Assembly (NCBI RefSeq): GCF_003149085.1
Contig: NZ_QGDT01000006.1
Coordinates: forward strand, 186,001-250,000
DNA length: 64,000 nucleotides
Direction of reading: 5' to 3'
Source: Dyadobacter jejuensis
GTDB lineage: Bacteria > Bacteroidota > Bacteroidia > Cytophagales > Spirosomataceae
Shown here: positions 37,130 to 47,164 of the stretch, one piece after another
Layout: every line of letters starts with the position of its first letter
How positions within the stretch are numbered: position 1 is the first letter of the stretch
Made by a program: the position numbers and the translations under genes
Notes under the pieces: model-generated
Told to the model about the DNA's origin: nothing
Databases searched by the model: none
Seen by the model: only the letters and a program-made list of their open reading frames with translations

Positions 37130-37576
37130 TTATAGTTTAACCGCTTTACCACCCGCTTTCTCTATTGCTTCAACGGCAGTAGCTGAAAAGCCGTGTGCCT
37201 GAACTTCTACAGAAAGGGAAATTTCACCACGACCAAGGATCTTAACCAGATCTTTTTTGGCCGCTAATCCGTTTTCACGGATCAAATCTACGGTAATAAC
37301 CGAAGCGTTAAGCTTATCGGCTAGGGCCTGGATAGCATCCAAGTTCAAGCCTTTGTACTCCACCCGGTTGATGTTGTTAAAACCAAATTTTGGTAGACGT
37401 CTCTGAAGCGGCATTTGCCCTCCTTCGAAGCCCAACTTCCGGCTATAACCCGAGCGAGATTGAGCTCCTTTATGACCGCGAGCAGCAGTTCCGCCTTTTC
37501 CGGATCCCTGACCACGACCTACACGTTTTCCGACTTTTACAGATCCCGCAGCAGGTTTTAATGAACTAAGATTCAT
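37130..37576 (-). CDS. rplO: Ribosomal protein L15
   Basis: Late-assembling 50S protein. The N-terminal Gly/Arg-rich arm (VGKRVGRGQGSGKGGTAARG) reaches into 23S rRNA, followed by GFEGGQMPLQRRLPKFGF and the globular C-terminus VQAHGFSATAVEAIEKAGG. Length 148 residues. It follows rpmD after 14 bases. Confidence 0.98.
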   Translation of the reverse strand: MNLSSLKPAAGSVKVGKRVGRGQGSGKGGTAARGHKGAQSRSGYSRKLGFEGGQMPLQRRLPKFGFNNINRVEYKGLNLDAIQALADKLNASVITVDLIRENGLAAKKDLVKILGRGEISLSVEVQAHGFSATAVEAIEKAGGKAVKL

Positions 37577-37590
37577 ATTATTAGTTTCTA

Positions 37591-37770
37591 TTAAATTGCT
37601 TCCACTTTAACCAAATGGCTCACCTTGCGGATCATGCCCGCAATGGATTCGCTATTTTCCTTTTCAACCGAACGGTTTAGCTTACCAAGGCCTAGGGCCT
37701 TTACGGTAAGTTTTTGTCTTTCGGGGCGATCGATCGCACTTTTAACTAAGGTAATACGTACTTTTGACAT
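37591..37770 (-). CDS. rpmD: Ribosomal protein L30
   Basis: A 59-residue ORF starting MSKVRITLVKSAIDRPERQK, then LTVKALGLGKLNRSV and ending MIRKVSHLVKVEAI. The ferredoxin-like L30 motifs (short strand, basic linker, GLGKLN) and the position between rpsE and rplO make it secure. It is present even though some lineages lack L30. Confidence 0.95.
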   Translation of the reverse strand: MSKVRITLVKSAIDRPERQKLTVKALGLGKLNRSVEKENSESIAGMIRKVSHLVKVEAI

Positions 37771-37803
37771 AGTTACTTTCAGATATTGGTTGTCCGTAAC
37801 GGA

Positions 37804-38319
37804 TTAACCATTAAACACTTTATCCAGTTTAACACCACGCTGAAAAGCAACTTGATGCGGAGCTCTCATTTTTAAGAGGGCATCAATGGTAGCCTTTATT
37901 ACATTGTGGGGGTTAGAAGAACCTTTTGACTTAGCCAATACGTCCTTAATCCCTGCACTCTCCAACACGGCCCGCATAGGGCCACCCGCTAGTACTCCAG
38001 TACCAGGAGCCGCTGGCTTGATCAATACAAAACCACCGCTGTACTTACCTTCCATCGCATGAGGAACGGTATTCTTAAGCATTGGAATTTGGATAAGATT
38101 CTTTTTAGCATCGTCGATACCCTTTGCAATGGCATCTGTAACCTCATTGGCCTTTCCTAAGCCATAGCCCACTACGCCGTGGCCATCACCCACTACCACA
38201 ATGGCAGAAAAGCTAAAACGACGACCACCTTTTACCACTTTTGCAACCCGATTGATCGCTACTACGCGTTCTTTCAGTTCTGATTCGTTAACCTTTGAAG
38301 GTTTTGTATTTGTAGACAT
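37804..38319 (-). CDS. rpsE: Ribosomal protein S5
   Basis: Fidelity protein contacting S4 and the decoding region. The double-stranded-RNA-binding-like domain holds [21 protein letters not shown], and the C-terminal domain has [20 protein letters not shown]. Length 171 residues. It is 14 bases from rplR. Confidence 0.98.
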   Translation of the reverse strand: MSTNTKPSKVNESELKERVVAINRVAKVVKGGRRFSFSAIVVVGDGHGVVGYGLGKANEVTDAIAKGIDDAKKNLIQIPMLKNTVPHAMEGKYSGGFVLIKPAAPGTGVLAGGPMRAVLESAGIKDVLAKSKGSSNPHNVIKATIDALLKMRAPHQVAFQRGVKLDKVFNG

Positions 38320-38333
38320 AGAATTGGTTATTC

Positions 38334-38687
38334 TTAGAATTTCAGGCCACCCTCACGAGCTCCTTCGGCCAATGCTTTTACTTTACCATGATACAAATAT
38401 CCGTTACGGTCAAAAACCACCGCAGAGATACCTGCTTCTTGCGCCTTCTGGGCGATCTTCTTTCCCACCTCAAGGGCCACACCAAGATTGGTGTTGGCTC
38501 TTTTTTCTCCGAGGTCATGAGAAGATGCACTTACAAGGGTTACCCCTTTTACATCGTCTATAATTTGTGCGTAGATCGCGGTATTAGAACGAAACACCGA
38601 TAATCTAGGACGTTCTACGCTCCCCTTCACCCGCTTGCGGATATGAAGTTTGAGGCGTTGTCTTCTATCTAATTTTGTCGTAGCCAT
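38334..38687 (-). CDS. rplR: Ribosomal protein L18
   Basis: Binds 5S rRNA in the central protuberance. [20 protein letters not shown] and [18 protein letters not shown] are canonical, and the end [20 protein letters not shown] matches the family. Length 117 residues. Confidence 0.98.
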   Translation of the reverse strand: MATTKLDRRQRLKLHIRKRVKGSVERPRLSVFRSNTAIYAQIIDDVKGVTLVSASSHDLGEKRANTNLGVALEVGKKIAQKAQEAGISAVVFDRNGYLYHGKVKALAEGAREGGLKF

Positions 38688-38736
38688 TTTTTGCTTTTTC
38701 TTAACTCTGTTATTAACTAAACTCCGTGGCTACGCA

Positions 38737-39294
38737 CTATTTCTTAGCGGCGGACTTACCAGCCTTCCTACGAACCACTTCTCCAACAAAGCGAATACCT
38801 TTTCCTTTGTAGGGTTCCACTTTACGTAGAGACTTAATCTTAGCAGCTACAGAACCGATCAATTCTTTATCGATTCCTTCAAGAATAACCTTAGGGTTTT
38901 GGCCCTTTTCCATGGTGGTAGAAACCTTAATTTCTGCCGGTATCGCCATGAAAATATTGTGAGAGTAACCCAATTGCAATTCCAGCACATTATTGGCTGA
39001 AGTAGCTTTGTAACCTACCCCTACGAGTTCCAATTCCTTTTTATATCCCTGTTCTACTCCGATCACCATGTTGTTGATCAAAGAACGATACAGACCGTGC
39101 AATGCTTTATGACGTTTTTGCTCGGTAGGGCGCTTTACTGAAAGCTCAGTACCCGCTACTTCCACAATCATGTCCGAATCCACCGCTTGCGTCAGCGTGC
39201 CCTTTGGGCCTTTTACCGATACTACATTGTCAGCTGCAACACTTGCAGATACACCAGCCGGTAAAACTATTACTTTATTTCCTATGCGTGACAT
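38737..39294 (-). CDS. rplF: Ribosomal protein L6
   Basis: Two tandem L6 folds near the factor-binding site. MSRIGNKVIVLPAGVSASVA and VSVKGPKGTLTQAV at the N-terminus; the C-terminal copy has PEPYKGKGIRF-type sequence (KVEPYKGKGIRFVGEVVRRK). Length 185 residues, with the short basic tail AGKSAAKK. Confidence 0.98.
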   Translation of the reverse strand: MSRIGNKVIVLPAGVSASVAADNVVSVKGPKGTLTQAVDSDMIVEVAGTELSVKRPTEQKRHKALHGLYRSLINNMVIGVEQGYKKELELVGVGYKATSANNVLELQLGYSHNIFMAIPAEIKVSTTMEKGQNPKVILEGIDKELIGSVAAKIKSLRKVEPYKGKGIRFVGEVVRRKAGKSAAKK

Positions 39295-39315
39295 TTCCTG
39301 GAATACTTTAAAATA

Positions 39316-39714
39316 TTAATACACGAAACATAACACTTCACCACCTACATTCAAGGTCTTAGCTTCTTTGTCGGTCATCACCCCTTTAGAGGTGGAGATG
39401 ATCGCCGTACCAAGGCCTCCCAATACTCGTGGGAGCGTAGATGAACCCGCATACTTCCGAAGTCCTGGCTTACTAACGCGCTGCAACTTTACGATAGCAG
39501 ATTGTTTGGTAACAGGGTTATACTTCAAGGCTATTTTAATTGTACCCTGAGGACCGGTTTCATCAAATTTATAACTCTGAATGTACCCTTTATCGAAGAG
39601 TACCTTCGTCATTTCTTTCTTTATGTTGGACGCAGGTATCTCTACAACCCGATGCTTCGCCTTAATGGCGTTTCTGAGTCTGGTTAGATAATCTGCTATG
39701 GGATCCGTTAACAT
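39316..39714 (-). CDS. rpsH: Ribosomal protein S8
   Basis: Binds helix 21 of 16S rRNA; in E. coli it represses the spc operon. MLTDPIADYLTRLRNAIKAKH at the N-terminus and GLGTAIISTSKGVMTDKEAK at the C-terminus are diagnostic. Length 132 residues. A putative internal promoter lies in the 77-base gap before it. Confidence 0.98.
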   Translation of the reverse strand: MLTDPIADYLTRLRNAIKAKHRVVEIPASNIKKEMTKVLFDKGYIQSYKFDETGPQGTIKIALKYNPVTKQSAIVKLQRVSKPGLRKYAGSSTLPRVLGGLGTAIISTSKGVMTDKEAKTLNVGGEVLCFVY

Positions 39715-39754
39715 CTTTATTCTTAGTTTAAACCCTCCCCCTGAAAAGGGAGTG

Positions 39755-39762
39755 CAAAGTTA
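39755..39762 (-). promoter_or_regulatory. Putative internal promoter (-7 box) before rpsH
   Basis: On the minus strand TAACTTTG (39762 to 39755) fits TAnnTTTG. The -33 region has TTTC in place of a clear TTG. A short CTCCC/GGGAG hairpin lies between it and the rpsH start. It would give extra transcription of the distal spc and alpha genes. Confidence 0.4.
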
Positions 39763-39791
39763 AGTAATTGAAATCAGAATTGAAAATATTC

Positions 39792-40061
39792 TTACCAACT
39801 AGATTTTGTCACTCCAGGGATCTTGCCATCAGAAGCCATTTCCCTAAACAAAACCCGTGATATTCCGAATTTTCTCATGTATCCCCGTGGTCTACCCGTA
39901 ATTTTACAACGGTTGTGCAGCCTAACGGGAGATGAATTACGAGGCAGTTTATCCAAACCTACCCAGTCACCAGCTTCTTTCAATTGCTTACGCTTTTCAG
40001 CATACCTTGCAACGAGTGCTTGTTTCTTTCTATCCCGTGCTTTTACTGATTCTTTTGCCAT
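39792..40061 (-). CDS. rpsN: Ribosomal protein S14, zinc-free form
   Basis: The 89-residue product is the long form without the zinc ribbon: only one Cys (in [19 protein letters not shown]) and no CxxC pairs. The C-terminus [22 protein letters not shown] is standard. Assembles late into the 30S head. It is 27 bases from rplE. Confidence 0.98.
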   Translation of the reverse strand: MAKESVKARDRKKQALVARYAEKRKQLKEAGDWVGLDKLPRNSSPVRLHNRCKITGRPRGYMRKFGISRVLFREMASDGKIPGVTKSSW

Positions 40062-40088
40062 TTCGGTATATATCTTATATCTTAAGAA

Positions 40089-40649
40089 TTATCCTTGTTT
40101 ATTCGCATTAATGAAAGGCATCCCTAGGGCCTTCAACAGTTCGTATCCTTCTTCATCCGAATTGGTAGAAGTTACGAAAGTGATATCCATCCCAGTGATT
40201 TTATTCACCTTTTCAATACTGATTTCAGGGAATATAATTTGTTCTTTTACGCCAAATGTATAGTTTCCACGTCCATCAAATCCTTTATCGCTAATTCCCT
40301 TAAAGTCACGTACACGAGGCATCGCAATCGAAGTAAGACGATCAAGAAATTCATACATCACATCACCACGAAGGGTTACCTTCGCTCCGATGGGCATGTT
40401 TTCTCTTAGCTTAAAGTTAGAAACCGCTTTTTTGGAGATTGTAGCCACTGCTTTCTGACCGGTGATAAGGCCCAATTCTTCTACACCTGTATCGACCAGC
40501 TTCTTGTCAGCTACGGCAGCTCCGATACCCTTATTGATCACAATTTTCTGAAGACGTGGCACTTGCATGATCGACTTAAACTGAAACTTATCTTTCAGTT
40601 GGTCCACGATCTCTTCCACATACTTTTCTTTTAATCTTGGCTTTGCCAT
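40089..40649 (-). CDS. rplE: Ribosomal protein L5
   Basis: 5S rRNA binder in the central protuberance, bridging to S13. The ATG at 40649 ([18 protein letters not shown]) is the family start; 13 codons upstream in frame are not. Core motifs: [35 protein letters not shown] and GKGNYTFGV-like [18 protein letters not shown]. Length 186 residues. Confidence 0.97.
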   Translation of the reverse strand: MAKPRLKEKYVEEIVDQLKDKFQFKSIMQVPRLQKIVINKGIGAAVADKKLVDTGVEELGLITGQKAVATISKKAVSNFKLRENMPIGAKVTLRGDVMYEFLDRLTSIAMPRVRDFKGISDKGFDGRGNYTFGVKEQIIFPEISIEKVNKITGMDITFVTSTNSDEEGYELLKALGMPFINANKQG

Positions 40650-40717
40650 TTTTACTGTAATAGTTAATTGTAGATTACCGACCCACAAATAATAAATGAT
40701 TAAAAAAATTCGGGGAA

Positions 40718-41059
40718 TTAGATGAAATTCCCTGATTTTTTGGCGAAACGCTGCAGCTTCCCTTTATCGTTCGCTTTGCGTCCAATTCTAGTGGCTTCTC
40801 CCGTTTTGGGATCTACCACTTTCAGATTACTGATGTGAATAGTACCCTCCATTTTCTCAATACTTCCCTGGGGATTTTGAGCATTTGGTTTCACGTGTTT
40901 GGTGATCATATTTACACCTTCCACGGTCGCACGGGACTTGTCAATCAATACCTTTTTCACTACGCCGGTTTCACCCTTCGCATTGCCTGAGATCACCTTT
41001 ACGGTATCTCCAGTACGGATATGTAGTTTCGCCGGTGCTTTTTTATTTTTACTTTCCAT
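40718..41059 (-). CDS. rplX: Ribosomal protein L24
   Basis: Early assembly initiator of the 50S subunit with a KOW motif: [20 protein letters not shown], then [20 protein letters not shown]. Length 113 residues. An N-terminal [10 protein letters not shown] extension precedes the KOW region. It follows rplN after 51 bases. Confidence 0.97.
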   Translation of the reverse strand: MESKNKKAPAKLHIRTGDTVKVISGNAKGETGVVKKVLIDKSRATVEGVNMITKHVKPNAQNPQGSIEKMEGTIHISNLKVVDPKTGEATRIGRKANDKGKLQRFAKKSGNFI

Positions 41060-41110
41060 TTGAGATCTTCTCTTATAACGGTTTAAAGAAATACTTCAAT
41101 TATTGATTTC

Positions 41111-41479
41111 TTACAACACCTCTGGTGCTAGAGACACAATCTTCATGAATTGACGCTCGCGCAATTCACGGGCTACTGGCCCAAAGATCCGGGAGCCTCT
41201 AGGCTCGTCGTTGTTGTTCAATAAAACAGCAGCATTATCCTCAAAACGAATATACGTTCCATCTTTGCGGCGTACTTCTTTTTTAGTACGTACCACAACG
41301 GCTTTTGATACCGTTCCTTTTTTCATATTGCTCGAAGACAGAGCCGATTTTACTGTAACGACAATTTTGTCGCCTACTGAAGCATAGCGTTTGCCAGTTC
41401 CGCCAAGTACCCGTATCACGAGTACTTCTTTGGCTCCACTGTTATCTGCTACCGACAGTCTTGATTCTTGCTGTACCAT
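41111..41479 (-). CDS. rplN: Ribosomal protein L14
   Basis: 50S interface protein contributing to bridges with 16S r[43 protein letters not shown] and [20 protein letters not shown] are canonical. Length 122 residues, only 2 bases from rpsQ. Confidence 0.98.
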   Translation of the reverse strand: MVQQESRLSVADNSGAKEVLVIRVLGGTGKRYASVGDKIVVTVKSALSSSNMKKGTVSKAVVVRTKKEVRRKDGTYIRFEDNAAVLLNNNDEPRGSRIFGPVARELRERQFMKIVSLAPEVL

Positions 41480-41481
41480 GA

Positions 41482-41745
41482 TTACTTAGCTCTTTCAAGG
41501 ATTTCTACTAATCTCCAACGCTTGTTCTTACTAAGCGGACGTGTTTCCATTACCGAAATCGTATCACCGATTCCCACCTGGTTGGTTTCGTCATGAACCA
41601 TCAATTTGGATGTCTTGGTCATGAACTTACCGTATTTGGCGTGCTTAACTTTACGCTCTACAGTGATCACACAAGACTTGTCCATCTTGTTGCTCACTAC
41701 TTTTCCAACTCTTTCTTTACGTAACTTTCTTTCTGATGCCTCCAT
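41482..41745 (-). CDS. rpsQ: Ribosomal protein S17
   Basis: OB-fold primary binder of 16S rRNA 5' domain. [20 protein letters not shown], then [20 protein letters not shown] and [18 protein letters not shown]. Length 87 residues; it is 16 bases from rpmC. Confidence 0.98.
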   Translation of the reverse strand: MEASERKLRKERVGKVVSNKMDKSCVITVERKVKHAKYGKFMTKTSKLMVHDETNQVGIGDTISVMETRPLSKNKRWRLVEILERAK

Positions 41746-41761
41746 AATAGTCTAAACTGAT

Positions 41762-41956
41762 TTACTGTTGGTTACTTTTAGCCGACAGTTCGGTTAAGAG
41801 TTTTGCAATTTCCTTACGTGAGGCGCGAATACGCATAGGGTTCTCGATGGGAGAAATAGCATGAGCAAATTTCAATCGCAATAAGCGCTCTCTTTCCTGT
41901 GCAACCTGCTCTACGAGCTGATCCTTTGACAGTTCTTTTATTTCTTTACTAGTCAT
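41762..41956 (-). CDS. rpmC: Ribosomal protein L29
   Basis: A 64-residue two-helix protein at the tunnel exit. MTSKEIKELSKDQLVEQVAQ and the RLRFAHAISPIENPMRIRAS-like segment (LRLKFAHAISPIENPMRIR), followed by the KEIAKLLTEL helix, match the family. Confidence 0.97.
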   Translation of the reverse strand: MTSKEIKELSKDQLVEQVAQERERLLRLKFAHAISPIENPMRIRASRKEIAKLLTELSAKSNQQ

Positions 41957-41997
41957 TGCTGTTAATAATTAGCGGTTTAAAATCGTTCGGAGTTAGT

Positions 41998-42423
41998 CTA
42001 TTCTTGGTAATCCCGACGCACCACAAACTTTGTCTTTATTGGCAACTTTTGAGCAGCCAAACGCAATGCTTCATTAGCGGTATCTAGGGTAACCCCACCG
42101 GCTTCAAAAAGGATGGTTCCAGGCTTCACAGGAGCTACCCAATATTCTGGAGCACCCTTACCCTTACCCATACGTACCTCTGCGGGCTTTTTGGTGATAG
42201 GCTTATCAGGGAAAATTCTGATCCATACCTGGCCTTCACGCTTCATAGCACGTGTAACGGAGATACGAGCTGCTTCAATCTGGCGAGCGGTGATCCATCC
42301 TGGCTCCAAGGCCTTGATGGCGAATGCACCAAACGATATTTGATGCCCCCGAGTTGCCAGACCGTTATGTGAACCCTTCAGCTTTTGTTGCTTGCGAAAT
42401 TTTGTTCTTTTCGGCTGTAACAT
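41998..42423 (-). CDS. rplP: Ribosomal protein L16
   Basis: 50S protein near the A-site tRNA elbow. [40 protein letters not shown] and [19 protein letters not shown] are diagnostic. Length 141 residues. It precedes rpmC by 41 bases. Confidence 0.98.
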   Translation of the reverse strand: MLQPKRTKFRKQQKLKGSHNGLATRGHQISFGAFAIKALEPGWITARQIEAARISVTRAMKREGQVWIRIFPDKPITKKPAEVRMGKGKGAPEYWVAPVKPGTILFEAGGVTLDTANEALRLAAQKLPIKTKFVVRRDYQE

Positions 42424-42469
42424 GATTCTAATCTATTTGAACCGATCTCTTAAACCGGGAAATGTCTGA

Positions 42470-43261
42470 TTACTTCTTCTTATTTTTTGCTCTTTTGCGA
42501 CGATCTGCATCGCCACCACCTTCACCTCGGTCGTTGCCGCGTCCGCCTCTTCTGTCGCCTCTTCCGCCACGGTCACCGCTTGCACGATCCGCTCTGTCAG
42601 AAGCCGCAGTAGCTGCACTTGGAGTAAGATCCCGCTTGCCATACAGCTCGCCTTTGAAGATCCATACTTTGATACCGATTTTACCGTAGATCGTCTGAGC
42701 TTCAGAGATCGCATAGTCGATATCGGCTCTCAAAGTATGCAATGGAATCCGTCCTTCCTTGTACTCCTCGGTACGGGCCATTTCGGCACCTCCCAATCGG
42801 CCACCCAGGCGGATTTTGATTCCTTGTGTTCCTACTCGCATGGCCGAAGCGATAGATTGCTTCATGGCGCGACGGTAAGAGATACGTGCTTGCAACTGCT
42901 GAGCGATGGCTTCACCTACCAGCTTCGCATCGATTTCAGGACGTTTGATCTCATAGATGTTAATCTGTACATCTTTGCCTGTAATCTTTTTGAGCTCTTC
43001 CTTAATTTTATCGACTTCGCTACCACCTTTACCGATTACGATACCCGGACGTGCCGTGTGAATCGTTAGGGTGATGCGCTTCAATGTACGTTCGATAACT
43101 ACTTTGGAGATCGATCCTTTAGGGATCCTCGCTTTGATATAGTTACGTATTTTTTCGTCTTCAACCAGTTTGTCCGAGAAGTCTTTACCTCCGTACCAGC
43201 TAGACTCCCAGCCTCTAACAATTCCTAGTCTTAGACCTATAGGATTAACCTTTTGTCCCAT
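42470..43261 (-). CDS. rpsC: Ribosomal protein S3 with Arg/Gly-rich tail
   Basis: mRNA-entry protein with helicase activity together with S4/S5. [20 protein letters not shown] at the N-terminus, the KH type 2 motif [19 protein letters not shown], then the C-terminal domain with [21 protein letters not shown] tail of about 45 residues after residue 215 is rich in Asp, Arg and Gly ([20 protein letters not shown]), longer than the E. coli end (233 residues against 263 here). Confidence 0.97.
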   Translation of the reverse strand: MGQKVNPIGLRLGIVRGWESSWYGGKDFSDKLVEDEKIRNYIKARIPKGSISKVVIERTLKRITLTIHTARPGIVIGKGGSEVDKIKEELKKITGKDVQINIYEIKRPEIDAKLVGEAIAQQLQARISYRRAMKQSIASAMRVGTQGIKIRLGGRLGGAEMARTEEYKEGRIPLHTLRADIDYAISEAQTIYGKIGIKVWIFKGELYGKRDLTPSAATAASDRADRASGDRGGRGDRRGGRGNDRGEGGGDADRRKRAKNKKK

Positions 43262-43279
43262 TCGAAATAGATCGTTTAC

Positions 43280-43663
43280 TTATGATTCGGTGATTACTGT
43301 ATTTAATACGTCTGCTTCTGCTGCCTCGTTATCAATCACTATGGTGATATGATTGGACCGCTTACGGATTCTGTGAGCCCGTCCTTGGGGCGCAGGGCGC
43401 AAACGCTTCAACATACGTCCACCGTCAATAAATACGGTTTTAACAACTAGATCCGCATCTTCTAATTTTGCGTCTTCATTCATTTGCTGCCAGTTGGCAA
43501 CGGCCGAAAGTAAAACTTTATGCAAAACAGGTGAAGAAGCTCTTGGCTGAAATTTTAATAACGCCAACGCTTTGCTGACCTTCTGTCCGCGAATCATGTC
43601 GGCTACTAGTCTCATCTTGCGAGGAGAAGTAGGCACATTTCTTAATATAGCTCTTGCTTCCAT
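43280..43663 (-). CDS. rplV: Ribosomal protein L22
   Basis: Lines the peptide exit tunnel through its beta-hairpin loop ([20 protein letters not shown]). Start [20 protein letters not shown]. Length 127 residues. It is 18 bases upstream of rpsC and 56 bases after rpsS. Confidence 0.98.
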   Translation of the reverse strand: MEARAILRNVPTSPRKMRLVADMIRGQKVSKALALLKFQPRASSPVLHKVLLSAVANWQQMNEDAKLEDADLVVKTVFIDGGRMLKRLRPAPQGRAHRIRKRSNHITIVIDNEAAEADVLNTVITES

Positions 43664-43719
43664 GTTCTTTCAGATATAGGCTCGTTGCTCAGGATGACCA
43701 ACCAGCTATCGTCGACTAT

Positions 43720-43998
43720 TTATTTTCTACCTTTATCTTTCTTTGCAGTGTGACCGCGGAAGTTACGAGTAGGTGAAAATTCACCCAACTTGTGTCCTAC
43801 CATGTTCTCCGTAACATATACAGGGATAAACTTATTCCCGTTATGAACCGCAAAAGTGTGTCCTATGAAATCAGGAGAGATCATTGAACGGCGTGACCAG
43901 GTTTTGATAACTGATTTACGAGACGCGTTGTTCATAGCCTCCACTTTATTCTCCAGACGAAAATCTATGTATGGTCCTTTTTTTAATGAGCGTGCCAT
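43720..43998 (-). CDS. rpsS: Ribosomal protein S19
   Basis: Head protein forming a complex with S13. [20 protein letters not shown], then [20 protein letters not shown] and [20 protein letters not shown]. Length 92 residues, 9 bases after rplB. Confidence 0.98.
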   Translation of the reverse strand: MARSLKKGPYIDFRLENKVEAMNNASRKSVIKTWSRRSMISPDFIGHTFAVHNGNKFIPVYVTENMVGHKLGEFSPTRNFRGHTAKKDKGRK

Positions 43999-44007
43999 GT
44001 TTCTATG

Positions 44008-44832
44008 TTATTTTTTACGACGGCTTATAATCAATTTCTCAGAATGCTTGTTGCGGTCACGAGTCTTAAGACCTTTCGCAAACTGTCCGTTTCTTGAACG
44101 AGGCTGGCCTCCAGACGAGCGCCCTTCACCACCACCCATTGGGTGATCGACGGGGTTCATGGCTACACCACGAACGCGGGGACGACGTCCCAACCAGCGT
44201 CTACGACCTGCTTTACCCAAAGAAACATTCATATGGCTAGAGTTGGATACCGTTCCTACTGTAGCGATACAGGTAGAAAGGATCATTCTCATCTCGCCAG
44301 ATGGCATCTTAAGAACGGCATATTTGCCTTCCCGAGCCACCAACTGAGCGTAAGCTCCTGCACTTCTAGCCAACTGACCTCCTTTACCAGGAGTAAGTTC
44401 GATATTGTGCACAATGGTACCAATCGGCATAGATCCCAAAGGTAAGGCATTGCCTACTTCAGGTGCGACTGAGTTACCCGATACGATCACCTGTCCTACT
44501 TTGAGGCCATTGGGGGCGATCACATATCTTTTTTCTTGGTCTTCATACTGAACCAAGGCGATACGAGCTGAACGGTTCGGATCGTATTCTATAGTAAGTA
44601 CGGTGGCGGGAGCATCGAAGCGATTTCTCTTGAAGTCGATCACACGATACCTTCTTTTGTGCCCACCTCCTATATGGCGCATGGTACGATGTCCCTGGCT
44701 GTTACGACCACCCGTTCTCTTGATGGTTTCCAGTAGACTCTTCTCAGGCTTCGCCGCGGTAATCTCCTCAAAAGCAGGAGCCGAGCGGAAACGCTGACCA
44801 GCACTTGTCGGTTTTAATTTTTTAACTGCCAT
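44008..44832 (-). CDS. rplB: Ribosomal protein L2
   Basis: Core 50S protein needed for subunit association and peptidyl transfer. [15 protein letters not shown] at the start, [20 protein letters not shown], and the conserved [20 protein letters not shown] loop with the His that lies near the active centre. Length 274 residues. Confidence 0.98.
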   Translation of the reverse strand: MAVKKLKPTSAGQRFRSAPAFEEITAAKPEKSLLETIKRTGGRNSQGHRTMRHIGGGHKRRYRVIDFKRNRFDAPATVLTIEYDPNRSARIALVQYEDQEKRYVIAPNGLKVGQVIVSGNSVAPEVGNALPLGSMPIGTIVHNIELTPGKGGQLARSAGAYAQLVAREGKYAVLKMPSGEMRMILSTCIATVGTVSNSSHMNVSLGKAGRRRWLGRRPRVRGVAMNPVDHPMGGGEGRSSGGQPRSRNGQFAKGLKTRDRNKHSEKLIISRRKK

Positions 44833-44872
44833 TTGCTTTTAACTCGTCAAAGATTTGAATCAATCAACTATT

Positions 44873-45160
44873 TTATGCTTCACCGTAGATATCGATGATT
44901 TCACCTTCTGCTACCGTTACGATAGCCTTCTTGATAGTTGACGTTTTTCCACTTACAAATTTACCTCCCGAAGTCCGGGATTTGCTTTTACCTATGCAAC
45001 GCATAGTGTGAACGCTTTCTACAGTCACCCCGAACAGCTTCTCAATAGCCTTTTTAATTTCTACCTTATTAGTCGTAAGGGAAACTTCAAATGCATATTT
45101 TCCTTGACCACCCTGAGCCGTTACCTTTTCGGTTATGATCGGACGTTTCAGTACACTCAT
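44873..45160 (-). CDS. rplW: Ribosomal protein L23
   Basis: Tunnel-exit protein that docks trigger factor and SRP. MSVLKRPIITEKVTAQGGQG, TNKVEIKKAIEKLFGVTVES and VHTMRCIGKSK match the family. Length 95 residues, 2 bases from rplD. Confidence 0.97.
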   Translation of the reverse strand: MSVLKRPIITEKVTAQGGQGKYAFEVSLTTNKVEIKKAIEKLFGVTVESVHTMRCIGKSKSRTSGGKFVSGKTSTIKKAIVTVAEGEIIDIYGEA

Positions 45161-45162
45161 TG

Positions 45163-45792
45163 TTATTTGTTCGTTTGGGTTTCCAAAATAGATAGCGCAG
45201 ATTCACTTATCAATAGACGGTCTGCATTCATCAGGTCATAAGTATTCACCGAATCAACAGTGGTAACTTTGGCCTTTGGTACGTTACGGCTCGATAGATA
45301 GATATTGCTATCGACAGCCGGAAGAATCAACAAAGTCTTGGTGTTAGACAAAGACAATGCGTTCAACACGTTCAAGTAAGTTTTGGTCTTCGGCGCATCA
45401 AAACTGAAGGCTTCCAACACTGAAATCGCATCGGCTTTCGCTTTCACTGCAAAGGCAGAGTTGCGGGCCAAGGACTTCACTTTCTTATTAATCTTGAAGC
45501 TGTAGTTGCGGGGTCTTGGTCCGAATATACGGCCACCACCTACAAATACTGGAGACTTAATACTCCCTGCACGTGCCCCACCAGTTCCTTTCTGGCGCTT
45601 GATCTTGCGGGTAGAGTGATTAATCTCTGCGCGCTCCTTAGACTTGTGCGTTCCTTGGCGCTGATTGGCCAAGTACAATTTTACATCGAGATAGATCGCA
45701 TGCGTGTTAGGCTCTATACCAAAAATACTCTCTGGCATTACCACCTTCTTGCCGGTATCTTCTCCTTTTATATTTAATACGGACAGTTCCAT
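45163..45792 (-). CDS. rplD: Ribosomal protein L4
   Basis: Forms part of the tunnel constriction; in E. coli it autoregulates the S10 operon. The extended loop is [20 protein letters not shown] followed by [18 protein letters not shown]; the C-terminus has [20 protein letters not shown]. Length 209 residues. Confidence 0.98.
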   Translation of the reverse strand: MELSVLNIKGEDTGKKVVMPESIFGIEPNTHAIYLDVKLYLANQRQGTHKSKERAEINHSTRKIKRQKGTGGARAGSIKSPVFVGGGRIFGPRPRNYSFKINKKVKSLARNSAFAVKAKADAISVLEAFSFDAPKTKTYLNVLNALSLSNTKTLLILPAVDSNIYLSSRNVPKAKVTTVDSVNTYDLMNADRLLISESALSILETQTNK

Positions 45793-45797
45793 TGGTC

Positions 45798-46418
45798 TTA
45801 CTTCTCAATGATTAGAAATGAATTCTTTGCTCCCGGTACTGAGCCACTTACTACCAGTAAATTTTGCTCAGGTATCACTTTCAAAACACGAAGGTTTTGA
45901 ATCTTTACACGATTGTTACCCATGCGTCCACCCATACGAATACCTTTAAATACACGTGAGGGGAATGAACAAGCACCAATCGAACCTGGGTGACGTGCAC
46001 GGTTATGCTGACCGTGTGTTTGGCCTCCTACTCCGCCGAATCCATGACGCTTTACAACGCCTTGAAATCCACGACCCTTGGCAGAACCTACCACATCAAC
46101 GAATTCACCTTCTTCAAATACATCTTGAACGGAAAGTGAAGTTCCAAGTTCATGTTCCACTTCAAAGTACTTAAACTCAACTACCTTTTGCTTAGGCGTT
46201 GTGTTTGCCTTTTTGAAGTGCCCGATTAACGGCTGAGTGGAGTTCTTCTCCTTTTTCTCGCCATAACCTAACTGGATAGCCTTATAGCCATCCTTCTCTT
46301 CGGACCTAACTTGTGTTACTACACAAGGACCAGCTTGAATTACAGTACATGCCAGAGCCTGCCCGTCAGCATTGTACAAACTAGTCATTCCGATTTTTTT
46401 ACCAATTAAACCAGACAT
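45798..46418 (-). CDS. rplC: Ribosomal protein L3
   Basis: Core 50S assembly protein. [40 protein letters not shown] and [20 protein letters not shown] are canonical. Length 206 residues. It is the first gene after a strong promoter, rather than following rpsJ closely as in the E. coli S10 operon. Confidence 0.98.
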   Translation of the reverse strand: MSGLIGKKIGMTSLYNADGQALACTVIQAGPCVVTQVRSEEKDGYKAIQLGYGEKKEKNSTQPLIGHFKKANTTPKQKVVEFKYFEVEHELGTSLSVQDVFEEGEFVDVVGSAKGRGFQGVVKRHGFGGVGGQTHGQHNRARHPGSIGACSFPSRVFKGIRMGGRMGNNRVKIQNLRVLKVIPEQNLLVVSGSVPGAKNSFLIIEK

Positions 46419-46471
46419 GTTGTGAAATTAAAAATTTAGCAGGTATAAACCTTATTCTTTAAAACGGACTG

Positions 46472-46502
46472 CAAAGGTAGAAAAATGAATTATACTTTCC
46501 AA
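46472..46502 (-). promoter_or_regulatory. Promoter of rplC and downstream ribosomal genes
   Basis: On the minus strand TTG (46502-46500), a 20-base spacer and TACCTTTG (46479-46472): a full match to the Bacteroidota consensus, giving a leader of about 45 bases before rplC. Confidence 0.8.
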
Positions 46503-46540
46503 GTAGCCCTTTATTATTTCTCACTGATAATCAGCAAAAA

Positions 46541-46567
46541 AGGTCAGATGTACTACACATCTGACCT
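46541..46567 (-). terminator. Terminator after rpsJ
   Basis: AGGTCAGATGT and ACATCTGACCT form an 11-pair perfect stem with a five-base loop, followed by TTTTTT on the minus strand. It separates rpsJ from the rplC promoter. Confidence 0.88.
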
Positions 46568-46762
46568 CGTCTGTCGATCGTATAAAATGGCACTTTTGCA
46601 TCGCAAAATCTGCCTTTTCTGATCTGAGTTCAGATGTGGTTTCCGTATGCCGGACCTTCATCCAATTATGTCTTCTGATTTAAACTCTGGACTTAAAAGC
46701 CCTAAATCAGTTTGCTAACCCACTTTTTGGTCCTCCAGGAGGCCTACTCGGTGGATCGTTAA

Positions 46763-47068
46763 CTACACCTTAATCTCAACGTCAACTCCGCTAGGAAGTT
46801 CCAATTTCATAAGTGCATCTACCGTTTTGGCGCTCGTAGAGAAAATGTCTACCAGACGCTTATAGGTACAAAGCTGAAATTGTTCACGTGATTTTTTATT
46901 TACGTGTGGAGAGCGCAATACAGTGAATTTCTCCTTTTTTGTAGGTAGGGGGATAGGCCCACTCACTACGGCACCGGTAGCCTTTACGGCTTTCACAATC
47001 TTCTCTGCCGACTTGTCTACCAAGTTGTGATCGAAAGACCGGAGTTTGATACGAATTTTTTGATTCAT
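46763..47068 (-). CDS. rpsJ: Ribosomal protein S10
   Basis: 30S head protein, also a transcription antitermination partner (NusE). [40 protein letters not shown] and [14 protein letters not shown] are canonical. Length 101 residues. It is isolated between terminators after fusA and after itself; a hairpin at 47099-47119 lies in its leader and I find no clear promoter for it. Confidence 0.98.
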   Translation of the reverse strand: MNQKIRIKLRSFDHNLVDKSAEKIVKAVKATGAVVSGPIPLPTKKEKFTVLRSPHVNKKSREQFQLCTYKRLVDIFSTSAKTVDALMKLELPSGVDVEIKV

Positions 47069-47098
47069 TTTATTTTTTTGTTTCGGTTCTGAATATTA

Positions 47099-47119
47099 AG
47101 TCCAGCATGCTGCCGGACT
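47099..47119 (-). promoter_or_regulatory. Leader hairpin of rpsJ
   Basis: AGTCCGGCA, loop GCA, TGCTGGACT: a 9-pair stem with one G-T pair in the 139-base fusA-rpsJ gap, without a T tract. Confidence 0.45.
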
Positions 47120-47164
47120 ACACTGACGAAAGAACCATTTACTTCGTCAACTTATCTTAAAATG

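Larger units (their letters stand above)
46419..46762 (-). other. Structured non-coding interval between rpsJ and rplC
   Basis: About 340 bases with no ORF. In transcript order: an inverted pair CTGATTTA/TAAATCAG (46703-46710 and 46675-46682), the hairpin ATCTGA/TCAGAT (46622-46635), the hairpin TTTTGC-ATC-GCAAAA (46594-46608), a terminator (46541-46567) and then the rplC promoter. The first ~220 bases would be an rpsJ 3' untranslated region or a processed small RNA. Confidence 0.65.
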
